This document shows, piece after piece, positions 56,219 to 64,000 of a DNA stretch of 64,000 nt (its first letter is position 1; every line of letters starts with the position of its first letter). The notes below the pieces were generated by a model, which was given only the letters and a program-made list of their open reading frames with translations, made no database searches and was not told the DNA's origin. Origin of the DNA: a bacterium BMS3Bbin10 (lineage in GTDB: Bacteria; Pseudomonadota; Alphaproteobacteria; Rhizobiales; Methyloligellaceae); the NCBI GenBank assembly GCA_002897995.1, contig BDTT01000113.1, positions 33,932 to 97,931 on the forward strand. Reading direction: 5' to 3'. The position numbers were made by a program, and so were the translations under genes.

Positions 56219-57379
56219 ATGGGTTTGGGTAGTTTGAAAATCGGCATCGCGGTTCTTGCAACACTCGCTTTCCTGGGAGGCGGGGCTTACCTGCGCCTGG
56301 AGCGAATTGCGGAGCGCGAGGCAATCCCGCCACCGGTGCAGCATCCGTGGGCGCTTCATACGGTTAAAGTCAGGCAGGGCACGGTTACGGAAGGATTTCC
56401 GGTTCTGGCGACCCTGTCCTCCAGCGATGAGATCTCGATCAAGCCGCAAATCGGCGGCGTCATCCATAAGATCGGACCGCGCGAGGGAAAAAGGGTCGAA
56501 AAGGGGATGCTGCTCGCCCTTGTCGATACGGTTGAACTGAAGACGGAACTGGCGGCGCTCAGGGCTTCGCTCACGGCGGCGGCGGCCGAAGAAAAACTCC
56601 AGAGAATCCAACTGAAGCGGATAGAAAAACTGGTGCCATTGGGTTTTGCGACACCGGAAAAGCGCGACCAGCTCATCGCCGCGGTGGAAGTCGCCTCCGG
56701 GAAAAGAAAGCAGCTTTTGGCGCAGATCGCCGAAGTCGAAACGAGAATTGGCTATGGCGTGATCAGATCGCCCGTGAACGGCCAGGTTGTCGCGAGAAAC
56801 CAGACGATCGGAGATCTCGCCAGTCCGGGTAAGGAGATTTACCGGATCAACGCCGCTTCCGGCGCCAAGGTCAAGATTGTCGTACCGCAGGAAATACTTG
56901 CCGGGCTTCATACCGGCTCCGATGTCGTCCTGACCTATGCCGGAAAATCGAAGACCGTCCGGTTAACCCGGCTGTACCCGGCGCTTGACGCATTATCAAT
57001 GGGGACCGCCGAAGCTGATCTCGAGCATGCGCCCTTCTCCCTTCCGAGCGGCGCGCGCGTCGCGGCCCGGGTGATCACCAGGAGTTATCCGGAGGTGACC
57101 ATCCTGCCGCTGTCGGCTGTGGCGCGATCCGCTGACGGCCGCCGCGGAACGGTCTTCAAGGTCGAGAATAGCGCCAGCGGCGATGTTGCGCGCCTAAAAA
57201 AGATTGCCGTTGACATTGAGGCGCGCGGTTTCGAGGGCCTTGCCGTGAAAGGAGACATCGCCCGCGGTGATGCCGTCGTCACCGCGCATGAAAGCGTATT
57301 GCTGCGCCTGCAAGACGCAGACCCCGTGCTGCCGGTCCCTGAGGAGCCCGGGGAGCAGGCAAAGCGGAAGGAGACATAG
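56219..57379 (+). CDS. RND efflux periplasmic adaptor (membrane fusion protein)
   Basis: This HlyD-like protein has 386 residues. An N-terminal anchor (LGSLKIGIAVLATLAFLGGG) is followed by a lipoyl half-domain (SSSDEISIKPQIGGVIHKIG), an alpha-hairpin of about 60 residues, the other lipoyl half (GVIRSPVNGQVVARNQTIGD) and a beta-barrel. I chose ATG 56219, which has GGAGGG 8 nt upstream; 56198 has none. It links the inner-membrane pump encoded 3 nt later to an outer-membrane channel, which is not in the window. Confidence 0.9.
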   Translation: MGLGSLKIGIAVLATLAFLGGGAYLRLERIAEREAIPPPVQHPWALHTVKVRQGTVTEGFPVLATLSSSDEISIKPQIGGVIHKIGPREGKRVEKGMLLALVDTVELKTELAALRASLTAAAAEEKLQRIQLKRIEKLVPLGFATPEKRDQLIAAVEVASGKRKQLLAQIAEVETRIGYGVIRSPVNGQVVARNQTIGDLASPGKEIYRINAASGAKVKIVVPQEILAGLHTGSDVVLTYAGKSKTVRLTRLYPALDALSMGTAEADLEHAPFSLPSGARVAARVITRSYPEVTILPLSAVARSADGRRGTVFKVENSASGDVARLKKIAVDIEARGFEGLAVKGDIARGDAVVTAHESVLLRLQDADPVLPVPEEPGEQAKRKET

Positions 57380-57382
57380 TTC

Positions 57383-60300
57383 ATGGAACGGCTCCTGTCC
57401 TATCCCCATGCAATGATCGCCTTCTATATTCTCCTGGTCATTGCCGGCGTCCTTGGTTTTCAGAGCTTGCCCCTGAAGCTGTTCCCCGACACCAACAGGC
57501 CCATGGTGTCTGTCATCGTGCAATGGCCCGGCGCGGCGGCGTCGGATGTCGCCCGCGACGTCACGCACCCGATAGAAGTGCGCATGTCCGCCATCGACGG
57601 TGTTCGCAAGGTCACTTCGACCTCCCGCGATGAGGTATCCGCCGTCAAGGTCGAGTTTGAATACGGAATTGATATTGAAGACGCCGCAATGCGCGTGAAT
57701 ACGGAACTGCCCCGCGTGGCCGGCAGCCTGCCGGAAGGCATAAAAACACCCCTAATTCTGAAAATTACGGATGCCGCGCGTCCGGTCATGGTGCTGGCGG
57801 TCAGAGCGGCCGACGGTTACGATCTCAATCTCGGGCAGGTCCGGCGCATTGTGGAAAACCCTGTGCGCGATGCCTTCCTGCGAATTCCCTCTGTCGCGGA
57901 AGCGGAAGTTTTCGGCGGCGACAAACTCCAGGTTGAGGTCAAACTTGACCGCAACAAGCTCGAAGCCCATGGCGTCAGCATTGCCGCGGTGGCGGCGGCG
58001 CTCGTGGAAAGTAATCTTGCGGTGCCCGCCGGGCTCATTCACAGAGAATCGCAGCGCTTCCTGCTGACGGTCAAGCATCTTGCGGCTCTGCCCGCCGATA
58101 TCGGGAATATCCTCGTTCCACTGAGAGGCGGCAGATATGTGAGGGTGCGTGATCTGGGGGAAGTTCAATGGAGCGCTTCCGATCCGACATCGCTTTATTT
58201 CGGGAACGGCCGGGAGGCGGTCGCGCTTTCGCTGCTGCGGTCGGAGGAGGGAAACACAAGCAGTGTCATCGGGAAGATCAACAAGGCTTTGCCGCGGCTG
58301 ATCCAGGAATTTCCGATGCTCAATATTGAAGTGGCCGATACGCAGGAGCGATTGATCAATTTAACGGTCGGAACGATGCTTTCATCCCTGCGCGATGCCG
58401 TCATCATGACCCTCGTGGTCATTTTGCTGTTTCTGGGGAACTCGCGCGCCGCCTTCATTACTGCCCTGTCTATTCCTTTCACATATCTGATAACTTTCGC
58501 CGTCCTGAAGTTTATCGGCTATGAGCTGAATATGGTGACGCTTACGGCCGTCATTATCGCCGTTGGCCTGCTTGCTGACGATGCGATCGTCGTGATTGAA
58601 AATATCGAGCGGCGCATGCGCGAGACGGGCGAAACAGGGATAAAGGCCGCCGCCCGGGGCACCGGCGAGATACTTCTGGCCGACACGTCGGGAACCATAA
58701 CGACAATCGCCGTCCTCGTGCCGATCATGTTTATCGGCGGTTTCGTTCAAACGGTGCTCAGACCGCTGACGGTAACCTTGTCGGTGGCGCTCGCCGCATC
58801 GCTTCTCGTGTCCGTCACCATCATCCCGCTATTGGTTCCCTGGCTTCTGAAACCGGGTCAAAGGGATCCGCTCGCTTTTATTCTCAGGCCGTTCGCCCGG
58901 TTTGCCGTGGATCCGCTGCGGCGTTTTTTCGTGGCGCTTCTGGAATGGGGGCTCCGATGGCCGGCAACGCTTCTTACATCTTTTGCCGTGCTGTTCGCCC
59001 TGGCCGTGCCGCAGATCCCCATACTCGGCCGTGAATTGATGCCCGTTATGGATACCGGCGTGAGTGAAATCAGATTTGAAGCCGCGCCCGATACCGATGT
59101 TCGCGAGATGAAGAAAATTGTCGGCGCGATTGAAGAGACAATACGCGCCGAAATCCCGAAAGAATGGATCATCAGTTCATCGACGGTCACCGGCGCGGAA
59201 GCCGGCGTCAAATCCTTCGGCGCCGAGCGCGTGTTTCAGCAGGGTATGGTCACCTTGAATCTTGTTGATCGCCACGAGCGGGAGCGGTCGATTTTCGAAA
59301 TCGAGCAAAATCTGCGCGACAAGCTCCATGCAATCCCGAATCTCATTTCGGTGAATGTCTCGGAATTCGGCGCGAACGTGCTGAGCTCCATTCGCGGCAC
59401 GGTGGATGTAATGATCACCGGGCCCGACCAGGGAATGCTTGACAGGCTTGCCGATGATGTCATGGCCCGGCTGAATACCGTCCGGGGGCTGACCGGTGTC
59501 GAGCGGTCCTGGCAGGGACACGCCTTGCGCGTAAATCTGAATGTCGATCCGGCCAAAGCAAGACTCTACGGCCTTACCGCGCAGGACATCGCCAGGCAGG
59601 TGGCCGCCCAGGTTGAGGGCGTGCCGGGGGGAGGCCTTCGTGTCCCGGGGGAAAACGCCGTACCCATCTGGGTGCGGCTCAAACAATCCCAGCGCTCGAG
59701 CGCGGAGGCCATCAGCGCGCTGCAGATCAAGGCTTCGAACGGCGCCAGTCTTCCGTTGGCGCTGCTCGCCCGCCCGCTCATATACTCAAGTGCGGCCGCG
59801 CAAACCCATGAGGCCCTGCTGCCGACCGTTGATGTGATCGGCTATCGCAGGAATATTGCCGTAACCCATCTGCACGAAAATGTCGTCAAGGCCCTTGAGG
59901 GTCTCGATCTTCCGCGCGGCTACGCGCTCAGCTTTGAAGGGGAGCAGAAACAGGCCGTCGAGTCCTTCACGCGGCTCAGGGCATCGCTTGGACTCGGTCT
60001 GGTCTTCCTTTTTGTCATGCTCGTCGTCACGTTCAGATCGTTCCTCGATCCTTTCGCGGTCATGGCGTCCCTTCCCCTGGCCGTGATCGGTGCTGTTTTC
60101 GCTATGCTGCTGGCGGGAAAACACGGCTCCATGCCCGCTTTCATGGGTTTGATCCTGTTGATGGGCATTGCCGTGAACAATGGCATTCTGCTGATCGACT
60201 TTACGAAACAGGCGCGCAAGGCGGGCAAATCACTGGAAGATGCTCTCATCCAGGCGGTGGAGTTGCGGACGCGTCCCATTCTGATGACGGCAGGAGCCTC

Positions 60301-60490
60301 TTCAGTCGGAATGGTTCCCATCGCATTTGAATGGGCGGTCGGCATCGAGCGTCTCTCTCCCCTGGCGGTCGTCGCCATTGGCGGGCTCATCGCCGGGACA
60401 TTTCTGACGCTGGTCGCCGTGCCGGTTCTTTATTATCTGATTGAACGCGGCCGGGATTCCATCATGTCTTTTCGTATAACGCGGACATGA
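57383..60490 (+). CDS. RND (HAE1-type) efflux pump inner-membrane transporter
   Basis: The product is 1035 residues with 12 helices and two large periplasmic loops. The first loop starts LPLKLFPDTNRPMVSVIVQW. The proton-relay pair is in helix 4 (AVGLLADDAIVVIENIERRM, Asp-Asp), and helix 10-11 carries MGLILLMGIAVNNGILLIDF. HAE1 pumps export drugs, bile acids or lipids. Heavy-metal (CusA-type) Met clusters are not evident. It forms one operon with the adaptor. Repeat copy B starts 23 nt after its stop. Confidence 0.93.
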   Translation: MERLLSYPHAMIAFYILLVIAGVLGFQSLPLKLFPDTNRPMVSVIVQWPGAAASDVARDVTHPIEVRMSAIDGVRKVTSTSRDEVSAVKVEFEYGIDIEDAAMRVNTELPRVAGSLPEGIKTPLILKITDAARPVMVLAVRAADGYDLNLGQVRRIVENPVRDAFLRIPSVAEAEVFGGDKLQVEVKLDRNKLEAHGVSIAAVAAALVESNLAVPAGLIHRESQRFLLTVKHLAALPADIGNILVPLRGGRYVRVRDLGEVQWSASDPTSLYFGNGREAVALSLLRSEEGNTSSVIGKINKALPRLIQEFPMLNIEVADTQERLINLTVGTMLSSLRDAVIMTLVVILLFLGNSRAAFITALSIPFTYLITFAVLKFIGYELNMVTLTAVIIAVGLLADDAIVVIENIERRMRETGETGIKAAARGTGEILLADTSGTITTIAVLVPIMFIGGFVQTVLRPLTVTLSVALAASLLVSVTIIPLLVPWLLKPGQRDPLAFILRPFARFAVDPLRRFFVALLEWGLRWPATLLTSFAVLFALAVPQIPILGRELMPVMDTGVSEIRFEAAPDTDVREMKKIVGAIEETIRAEIPKEWIISSSTVTGAEAGVKSFGAERVFQQGMVTLNLVDRHERERSIFEIEQNLRDKLHAIPNLISVNVSEFGANVLSSIRGTVDVMITGPDQGMLDRLADDVMARLNTVRGLTGVERSWQGHALRVNLNVDPAKARLYGLTAQDIARQVAAQVEGVPGGGLRVPGENAVPIWVRLKQSQRSSAEAISALQIKASNGASLPLALLARPLIYSSAAAQTHEALLPTVDVIGYRRNIAVTHLHENVVKALEGLDLPRGYALSFEGEQKQAVESFTRLRASLGLGLVFLFVMLVVTFRSFLDPFAVMASLPLAVIGAVFAMLLAGKHGSMPAFMGLILLMGIAVNNGILLIDFTKQARKAGKSLEDALIQAVELRTRPILMTAGASSVGMVPIAFEWAVGIERLSPLAVVAIGGLIAGTFLTLVAVPVLYYLIERGRDSIMSFRITRT

Positions 60491-60512
60491 TGGCAACAAG
60501 TCTTCGCCAGCG

Positions 60513-60640
60513 CCTTAGATCGCTTCATGTTTTGATGGAATCAAAACCGCGATCTTGGCTTTGTTTATGCGTATCATTTCTCCGATAACCGGTTCCCATC
60601 CCCGCCTTCGCGGGGACATGCTTATCGGTGATACGCCTTA
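60513..60640. repeat. Dispersed repeat family 2, copy B (inverted)
   Basis: CCTTAGATCGCTTCATGTTTTGATGGAATC..ACCGCGATC..TTTATGCGTATCA..ATAACCGGTTCCC..CTTATCGGTGATACGCCTTA, the inverse of copy A at 19293-19388 with an added CCCCGC-CTTC-GCGGGG hairpin (60600-60614). It fills the gap between two convergent genes. Confidence 0.85.
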
Positions 60641-60686
60641 GAACCACGAAATCGCCTGGCACAAAGATGCCTGGGAGGGAGACCTG

Positions 60687-63656
60687 TTAATCCGCAAGCG
60701 CCGTCGGCTGCGCCCTGTCACGGTCATGTGGCGACATAAACGGAACTGATTCAGGTCCCCTCATTCGCCATTCCTCTAACGTCACCATCCTCAGACCCAG
60801 CCGGCCATAATCCACCATGTAATATCCGCTTTGGTGCAGGCTGACCGCATCATGCAGGTTTGGATCAGCCAACAGGTCCTGCGCCATGACGCCGACATGG
60901 CGCGTTTCATCCCACAGGTACCGGAAACTATAGAGCCTGATGCCGTTCGAAAGCGTGGCGAGATGCGTCACGTCGCGCTTCAGACGGATATCGGAGAATT
61001 GCTGGAGCAGATTATTGATACCTTGCTGCAATTGCTGGTTTTGCTGATTCTGCGGCTGCCCCTGCGGCTGCTGTTGCTGCTGTTGCTGTTGCGGCTGAGC
61101 CTTTGGCTGGATGAACTGCTTCAGAATATCCTGCGCCTTCGGGTTGCGGCATTTGCCCTTCCGCCAGACCTTGCCGCCCGTACAGACGCATTGGCCATTC
61201 TGGTTGGCGGCACGCCCGCCGGTACAGGCGATCTGCTGCTGCAATTGCTGCTGTTGCCGGTTCTGGCCACTGCCTTGCGCAATACATTTCTTGCCGTTCC
61301 AGACTGTCTTGGACGGGCATTGGCATAAACCTGCAATATTGTTCACTGCACCGCCCGTGCAAACCTGCTTTTTCCCGCGGGTTTTTTGAGATGAGGGAAT
61401 GCATCTGACGTTCGGGTTTGTTGCTTGTGAATCGGAAAATCCAAGATCACTGCATCTGTATTTTTTCATATCCTTGAACTGGACGCATTTGTTGCCAACC
61501 CTGGGCAGGTCACCGCAATCACACTGGCCCGATGTGGTTATTCGCATGAACGGATCGGGACACTTCTTGGACGTGGCGGACATGATCGGCGTCTGCGTCT
61601 TGTCACCGGGCAGGGCGCAACCCTGATTGCCTATACCGGTTCCTGCTTTCGTGATTTCGACAAGGCCGGACGGACAGCCGCAGGAACGGACACTTGTGCC
61701 GCCATCCTTGTTGATCATGCCGCGAACGCACGCGAATTCGCATCTGCCGCCCCTTCCTCTCACAAGGCCGTAACTACATCTGCATCGACCGTTAGAGCCC
61801 ATGACTTCACGAAGCGGGCAAGCCGTTCCAGTCTGTTTCCCGGTAGTGATTGTCGTGTTCCGCCCGCCGCCTTTCCGCGGTTTCTTGCCGAAGGTGAACG
61901 GCGGTGCGGGATTGGTCTGCACGCAATTGGTTCCCACCCGGAACGTGCCGGAAGGACAGGCGATTCCAGCGCCGCCGCGTTTTGTCTCGAAGGCCGGGTC
62001 GTTCTCCTTGATGCACTGGCTGCCGACGCGCACGCTGTCGCCGGGGCAATCGTCCACGCCCGCGTAACAGCGGTTGTTGTACCAATAGGGCTTGGATGAG
62101 GGGCACAGGCACAGCTTGCGGGACTTGGAATAATAGCGCCCGCCAGTGCAGTTGCGCGTCTTGCGCGGCACGCAGGTCTTTCCGGTCCACACCGGAACGG
62201 CCGGCGGACACACGCATTTGCCCCCTTTGCGCAAACGCCCGTCAGCACAGTATTGCGCCTGCGGCTTTGGTGTGAGTGCAACTGGCGCGGCGATCACGGC
62301 CGATCCTGCACAGGCCTGATCGTTCGCCGGATTGGCATCGCCGGCACGCGGCGTCGTGAACAAGGCCAGTATCAACGGCAAATCAATTTCACCCGTTGCC
62401 TGCAAGCCATTCTGAGACTGGAATTGGCGGATCGCGTTGGCGGTCTTGCGGCCCGGCCGGCCGTCGGCCGGACCGGCGTTGAAGCCGCGCTGGTTGAGCG
62501 CCTGCTGGATATCGCGCACGCCGCTTGCCGTTGGTGTGCCGCCCCACGATATGCTGGCACATGCCGTCACCTGGCCTCCAGCTTTACGCGGCAGCGAAAA
62601 GGTCATCGGAACAAAGATCGACTGGCCGGGCGGGATGTTCGCTGTGAAATTCGAACAGACCGCGCCGCCGCCCATGCCCTGGCAGCTCCACGGAGCAATG
62701 CCGGACCCCTGGAGTGTCGCTCCGCCGGGCGTGACGGAATTGGCGATGACAAGCTGCCCCGTGAATGGCTGGCCACCCATATTGGTCGCTGTGACGGTTA
62801 CGGAACAGCTCTGCCCGCCGCGGCAGGTCCCTTGCGATGTCATCGCGAGGGAAATATCAGCTGGCGCAGGTGGTGGAGATGGCAAGGCATTTGCCGTGCC
62901 CGAGGGAGGCGCGGGAAGAGGTGCCGCCCTATTCGTCCCGGCACCCAGCCGCTTCAGATAGGCGCGCGCGAGGTCAGCCCGGAAGCCTTTGGAAAAGTTA
63001 TTCAGGAAGGCTTCCCAAGCCTCGATGGTGCCAAGCTCCTTGGCGGCCTCATAGGCTTCCTTCTCGGAAATACCGGCCCGGGCGGTCGGCGCCTGCGCAG
63101 CCGACACCGGTGACAGAGCTTTGGCATAGGACCGGCAGGCCTCGATGAATTTCTTTATCGCGCCATGCCCGTCCTTAAGTTTGAGCTTCGAGGCCGTATA
63201 TCCCGGCACGAGATAATCGATGGACTCATTTTCCATCAGAGCTGCCCAGAGACGGTCGTCGTTCCTGACATCAAGACGCACGCCCGTGATGTTCCGCTCG
63301 GCGTTCGCGCCGTGGACTGACCCGCTGATGAAGTGATTGAAGCCACCCCCGGTGAAGCGCAGATTGACAGTTGCACCCTCGGAAAGATTGCCGATATCGG
63401 CCCCAAAAATAAGGCTGGCGGATGAAACGCCGGTGCCGCTCCTAGCTTCGCAGACGCCGCTCACCCGAGCTTTGCCGGTTTCGGGCGCGCCATAAGCCAG
63501 CCGCGCGGTCATGCGGCCCTTGTTGCCGGGATCGTTACCTTCGGAAAAGCTCCAAACCATGCCATCGGCGGCATAGGCAGGCGGAATAAAAAGAAGCATC
63601 AAAAGGGCGGAGAGAAACGCTGAAAACCGCAAAGCTTTATGAGCCCTAAAAGGCAT
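60687..63656 (-). CDS. Large exported Cys-rich protein with peptidoglycan-binding and C-terminal S74 domains
   Basis: The product is 989 residues from ATG 63656. It has a signal peptide (FSAFLSALLMLLFIPPAYA) and a beta-sandwich plus helical N-terminal region to about 250. A DUF11-like stretch (QSCSVTVTATNMGGQPFTGQ) and a PG_binding_1 domain (VRDIQQALNQRGFNAGPADG) follow near 390-440. Then come about ten Cys-rich modules of the form CPxxxxWxGxxC / CxGGxxNxxGxCxC (470-840), a Gln tract, and a peptidase S74 chaperone domain (SDIRLKRDVTHLATLSNGIR) to the end. S74 domains trimerise fibre-like proteins and then cut themselves off. Probably a cell-surface or envelope-anchored stalk-like protein. Confidence 0.75.
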   Translation of the reverse strand: MPFRAHKALRFSAFLSALLMLLFIPPAYAADGMVWSFSEGNDPGNKGRMTARLAYGAPETGKARVSGVCEARSGTGVSSASLIFGADIGNLSEGATVNLRFTGGGFNHFISGSVHGANAERNITGVRLDVRNDDRLWAALMENESIDYLVPGYTASKLKLKDGHGAIKKFIEACRSYAKALSPVSAAQAPTARAGISEKEAYEAAKELGTIEAWEAFLNNFSKGFRADLARAYLKRLGAGTNRAAPLPAPPSGTANALPSPPPAPADISLAMTSQGTCRGGQSCSVTVTATNMGGQPFTGQLVIANSVTPGGATLQGSGIAPWSCQGMGGGAVCSNFTANIPPGQSIFVPMTFSLPRKAGGQVTACASISWGGTPTASGVRDIQQALNQRGFNAGPADGRPGRKTANAIRQFQSQNGLQATGEIDLPLILALFTTPRAGDANPANDQACAGSAVIAAPVALTPKPQAQYCADGRLRKGGKCVCPPAVPVWTGKTCVPRKTRNCTGGRYYSKSRKLCLCPSSKPYWYNNRCYAGVDDCPGDSVRVGSQCIKENDPAFETKRGGAGIACPSGTFRVGTNCVQTNPAPPFTFGKKPRKGGGRNTTITTGKQTGTACPLREVMGSNGRCRCSYGLVRGRGGRCEFACVRGMINKDGGTSVRSCGCPSGLVEITKAGTGIGNQGCALPGDKTQTPIMSATSKKCPDPFMRITTSGQCDCGDLPRVGNKCVQFKDMKKYRCSDLGFSDSQATNPNVRCIPSSQKTRGKKQVCTGGAVNNIAGLCQCPSKTVWNGKKCIAQGSGQNRQQQQLQQQIACTGGRAANQNGQCVCTGGKVWRKGKCRNPKAQDILKQFIQPKAQPQQQQQQQQPQGQPQNQQNQQLQQGINNLLQQFSDIRLKRDVTHLATLSNGIRLYSFRYLWDETRHVGVMAQDLLADPNLHDAVSLHQSGYYMVDYGRLGLRMVTLEEWRMRGPESVPFMSPHDRDRAQPTALAD

Positions 63657-63891
63657 CACTCTCCCCCCCCCCCCCAAGTCTTATCAGCTCACTGATAAAG
63701 CCGGATCAACTGTCCACAATGAAATAAACCTTGGCAAGTCAAAATTGGATGCAATGTCAGCTGTTGGCGCGAAGCGGATTCTCTAAGCGGCCTCGTCGCA
63801 CGCCCCATATTGAGGAAAAGCAAAGCTTCCTCACAGCGATTTAACAATTCAACGAATTCCGCATGGAAACTGTACTAGGGTCTGTGGACAT
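63657..63891. other. 235-bp region with a 13-base poly-C tract and upstream hairpin
   Basis: A run of 13 C (63663-63675) lies 6-18 nt upstream of the Cys-rich gene start, so on its transcript the ribosome-binding region is a poly-G run ending GGGAGAGTG-ATG. Further up is a TGAGGAA..TTCCTCA hairpin (63811-63833). No gene is seen. The right end borders the IS fragment. Confidence 0.7.
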
Positions 63892-64000
63892 TTAGCGCAA
63901 TGCGATGATGGTTGCGGCGATGGACCAGGTTGCTTCGTAGCTTGTGTCGGTTTTGTCGTATCTGGTGTTCACGCCTCTGAACTCCTTGATTTTGCTGAAA
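63876..64000 (-). mobile_element. End of an IS5-family insertion sequence
   Basis: CTAGGGTCTGTGGACATTTAG next to a transposase 3' end looks like the terminal inverted repeat of an IS5-family (IS427-like) element. Only this end is inside the window; the rest lies beyond 64000. Confidence 0.7.
63892..64000 (-). CDS. IS5-family transposase, C-terminal fragment
   Basis: The minus strand from 64000 reads FSKIKEFRGVNTRYDKTDTS, then YEATWSIAATIIALR and TAA at 63892. This is the usual IS5-family DDE transposase ending (RYDKxxxSYxAxxxLAAxxIxLR). About 35 residues are visible; the catalytic part lies outside the window, so whether the copy is intact is unknown. Confidence 0.85.
   Translation of the reverse strand, partial: FSKIKEFRGVNTRYDKTDTSYEATWSIAATIIALR

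Overview
The window looks like chromosomal DNA of a GC-rich alphaproteobacterium. The grounds are a soxBDA sarcosine oxidase locus, dispersed palindromic repeats of the CCTCATCCTGAGGAGG...CTCGAAGGATG type that are common in that class, and overall gene style. No rRNA, tRNA or other taxonomic marker is present, so the assignment is an inference.

Region 1 (1-13.4 kb) is a nitrogen-compound catabolic locus. On the minus strand an MmgE/PrpD protein, SoxB, SoxD and SoxA (cut by the left edge) overlap stop-to-start. An RpiR-type regulator faces away across an 18-bp perfect palindrome. It is followed on the plus strand by a polar amino-acid ABC transporter (binding protein, two permeases, ATPase), a threonine-synthase-like PLP enzyme and an agmatinase/arginase-family ureohydrolase. 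Then come an isoprenylcysteine-methyltransferase-like membrane protein and a nitroreductase-like protein.

Region 2 (13.4-42.2 kb) is the most interesting part and is bracketed by two inverted copies of one composite repeat. About 21.7 kb on the minus strand is nearly all co-oriented. Read in the direction of transcription it holds a small conserved-looking protein, two di-heme cytochrome c peroxidases, a Tat-exported Rieske protein, an AioA/IdrA-type molybdoenzyme, a HEAT-repeat protein and an amicyanin-like cupredoxin. Two paralogous membrane modules follow, each made of a CydA-like bd-type subunit without CydB, a di-heme cytochrome c, a membrane-anchored mono-heme cytochrome c, and a di-heme cytochrome c fused to an NxrC/EbdC-like heme-b domain. 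I count 17 CxxCH motifs. The molybdoenzyme, Rieske and two peroxidases have the composition of the iodate reductase set IdrABP1P2. The AioA pocket His and Glu appear replaced, so arsenite is unlikely to be the substrate. A PAS-SARP/BTAD regulator gene lies upstream. CCGGTAAC direct repeats at 11-bp spacing, the classic SARP operator geometry, precede this operon, and related GTTACCGG repeats precede a divergent operon encoding a universal-stress/PCP_red fusion, a NirJ/AhbD-like radical SAM protein and a flavin protoporphyrinogen oxidase.

Region 3 (41.5-56 kb) is a redox and stress island. It has CbpA/CbpM, a rhodanese, an HdrD-like Fe-S protein with two membrane cytochrome b subunits behind a likely FNR/DNR box, a Crp/Fnr regulator, an APC permease, Hsp20, a DegP protease, HdeD, SpoIIAA-like and universal stress proteins.

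Region 4 (56-64 kb) holds an RND efflux pair, a large exported cysteine-rich protein with a peptidoglycan-binding domain and a C-terminal S74 chaperone domain behind a 13-base homopolymer, and the end of an IS5-family transposase at the right edge.
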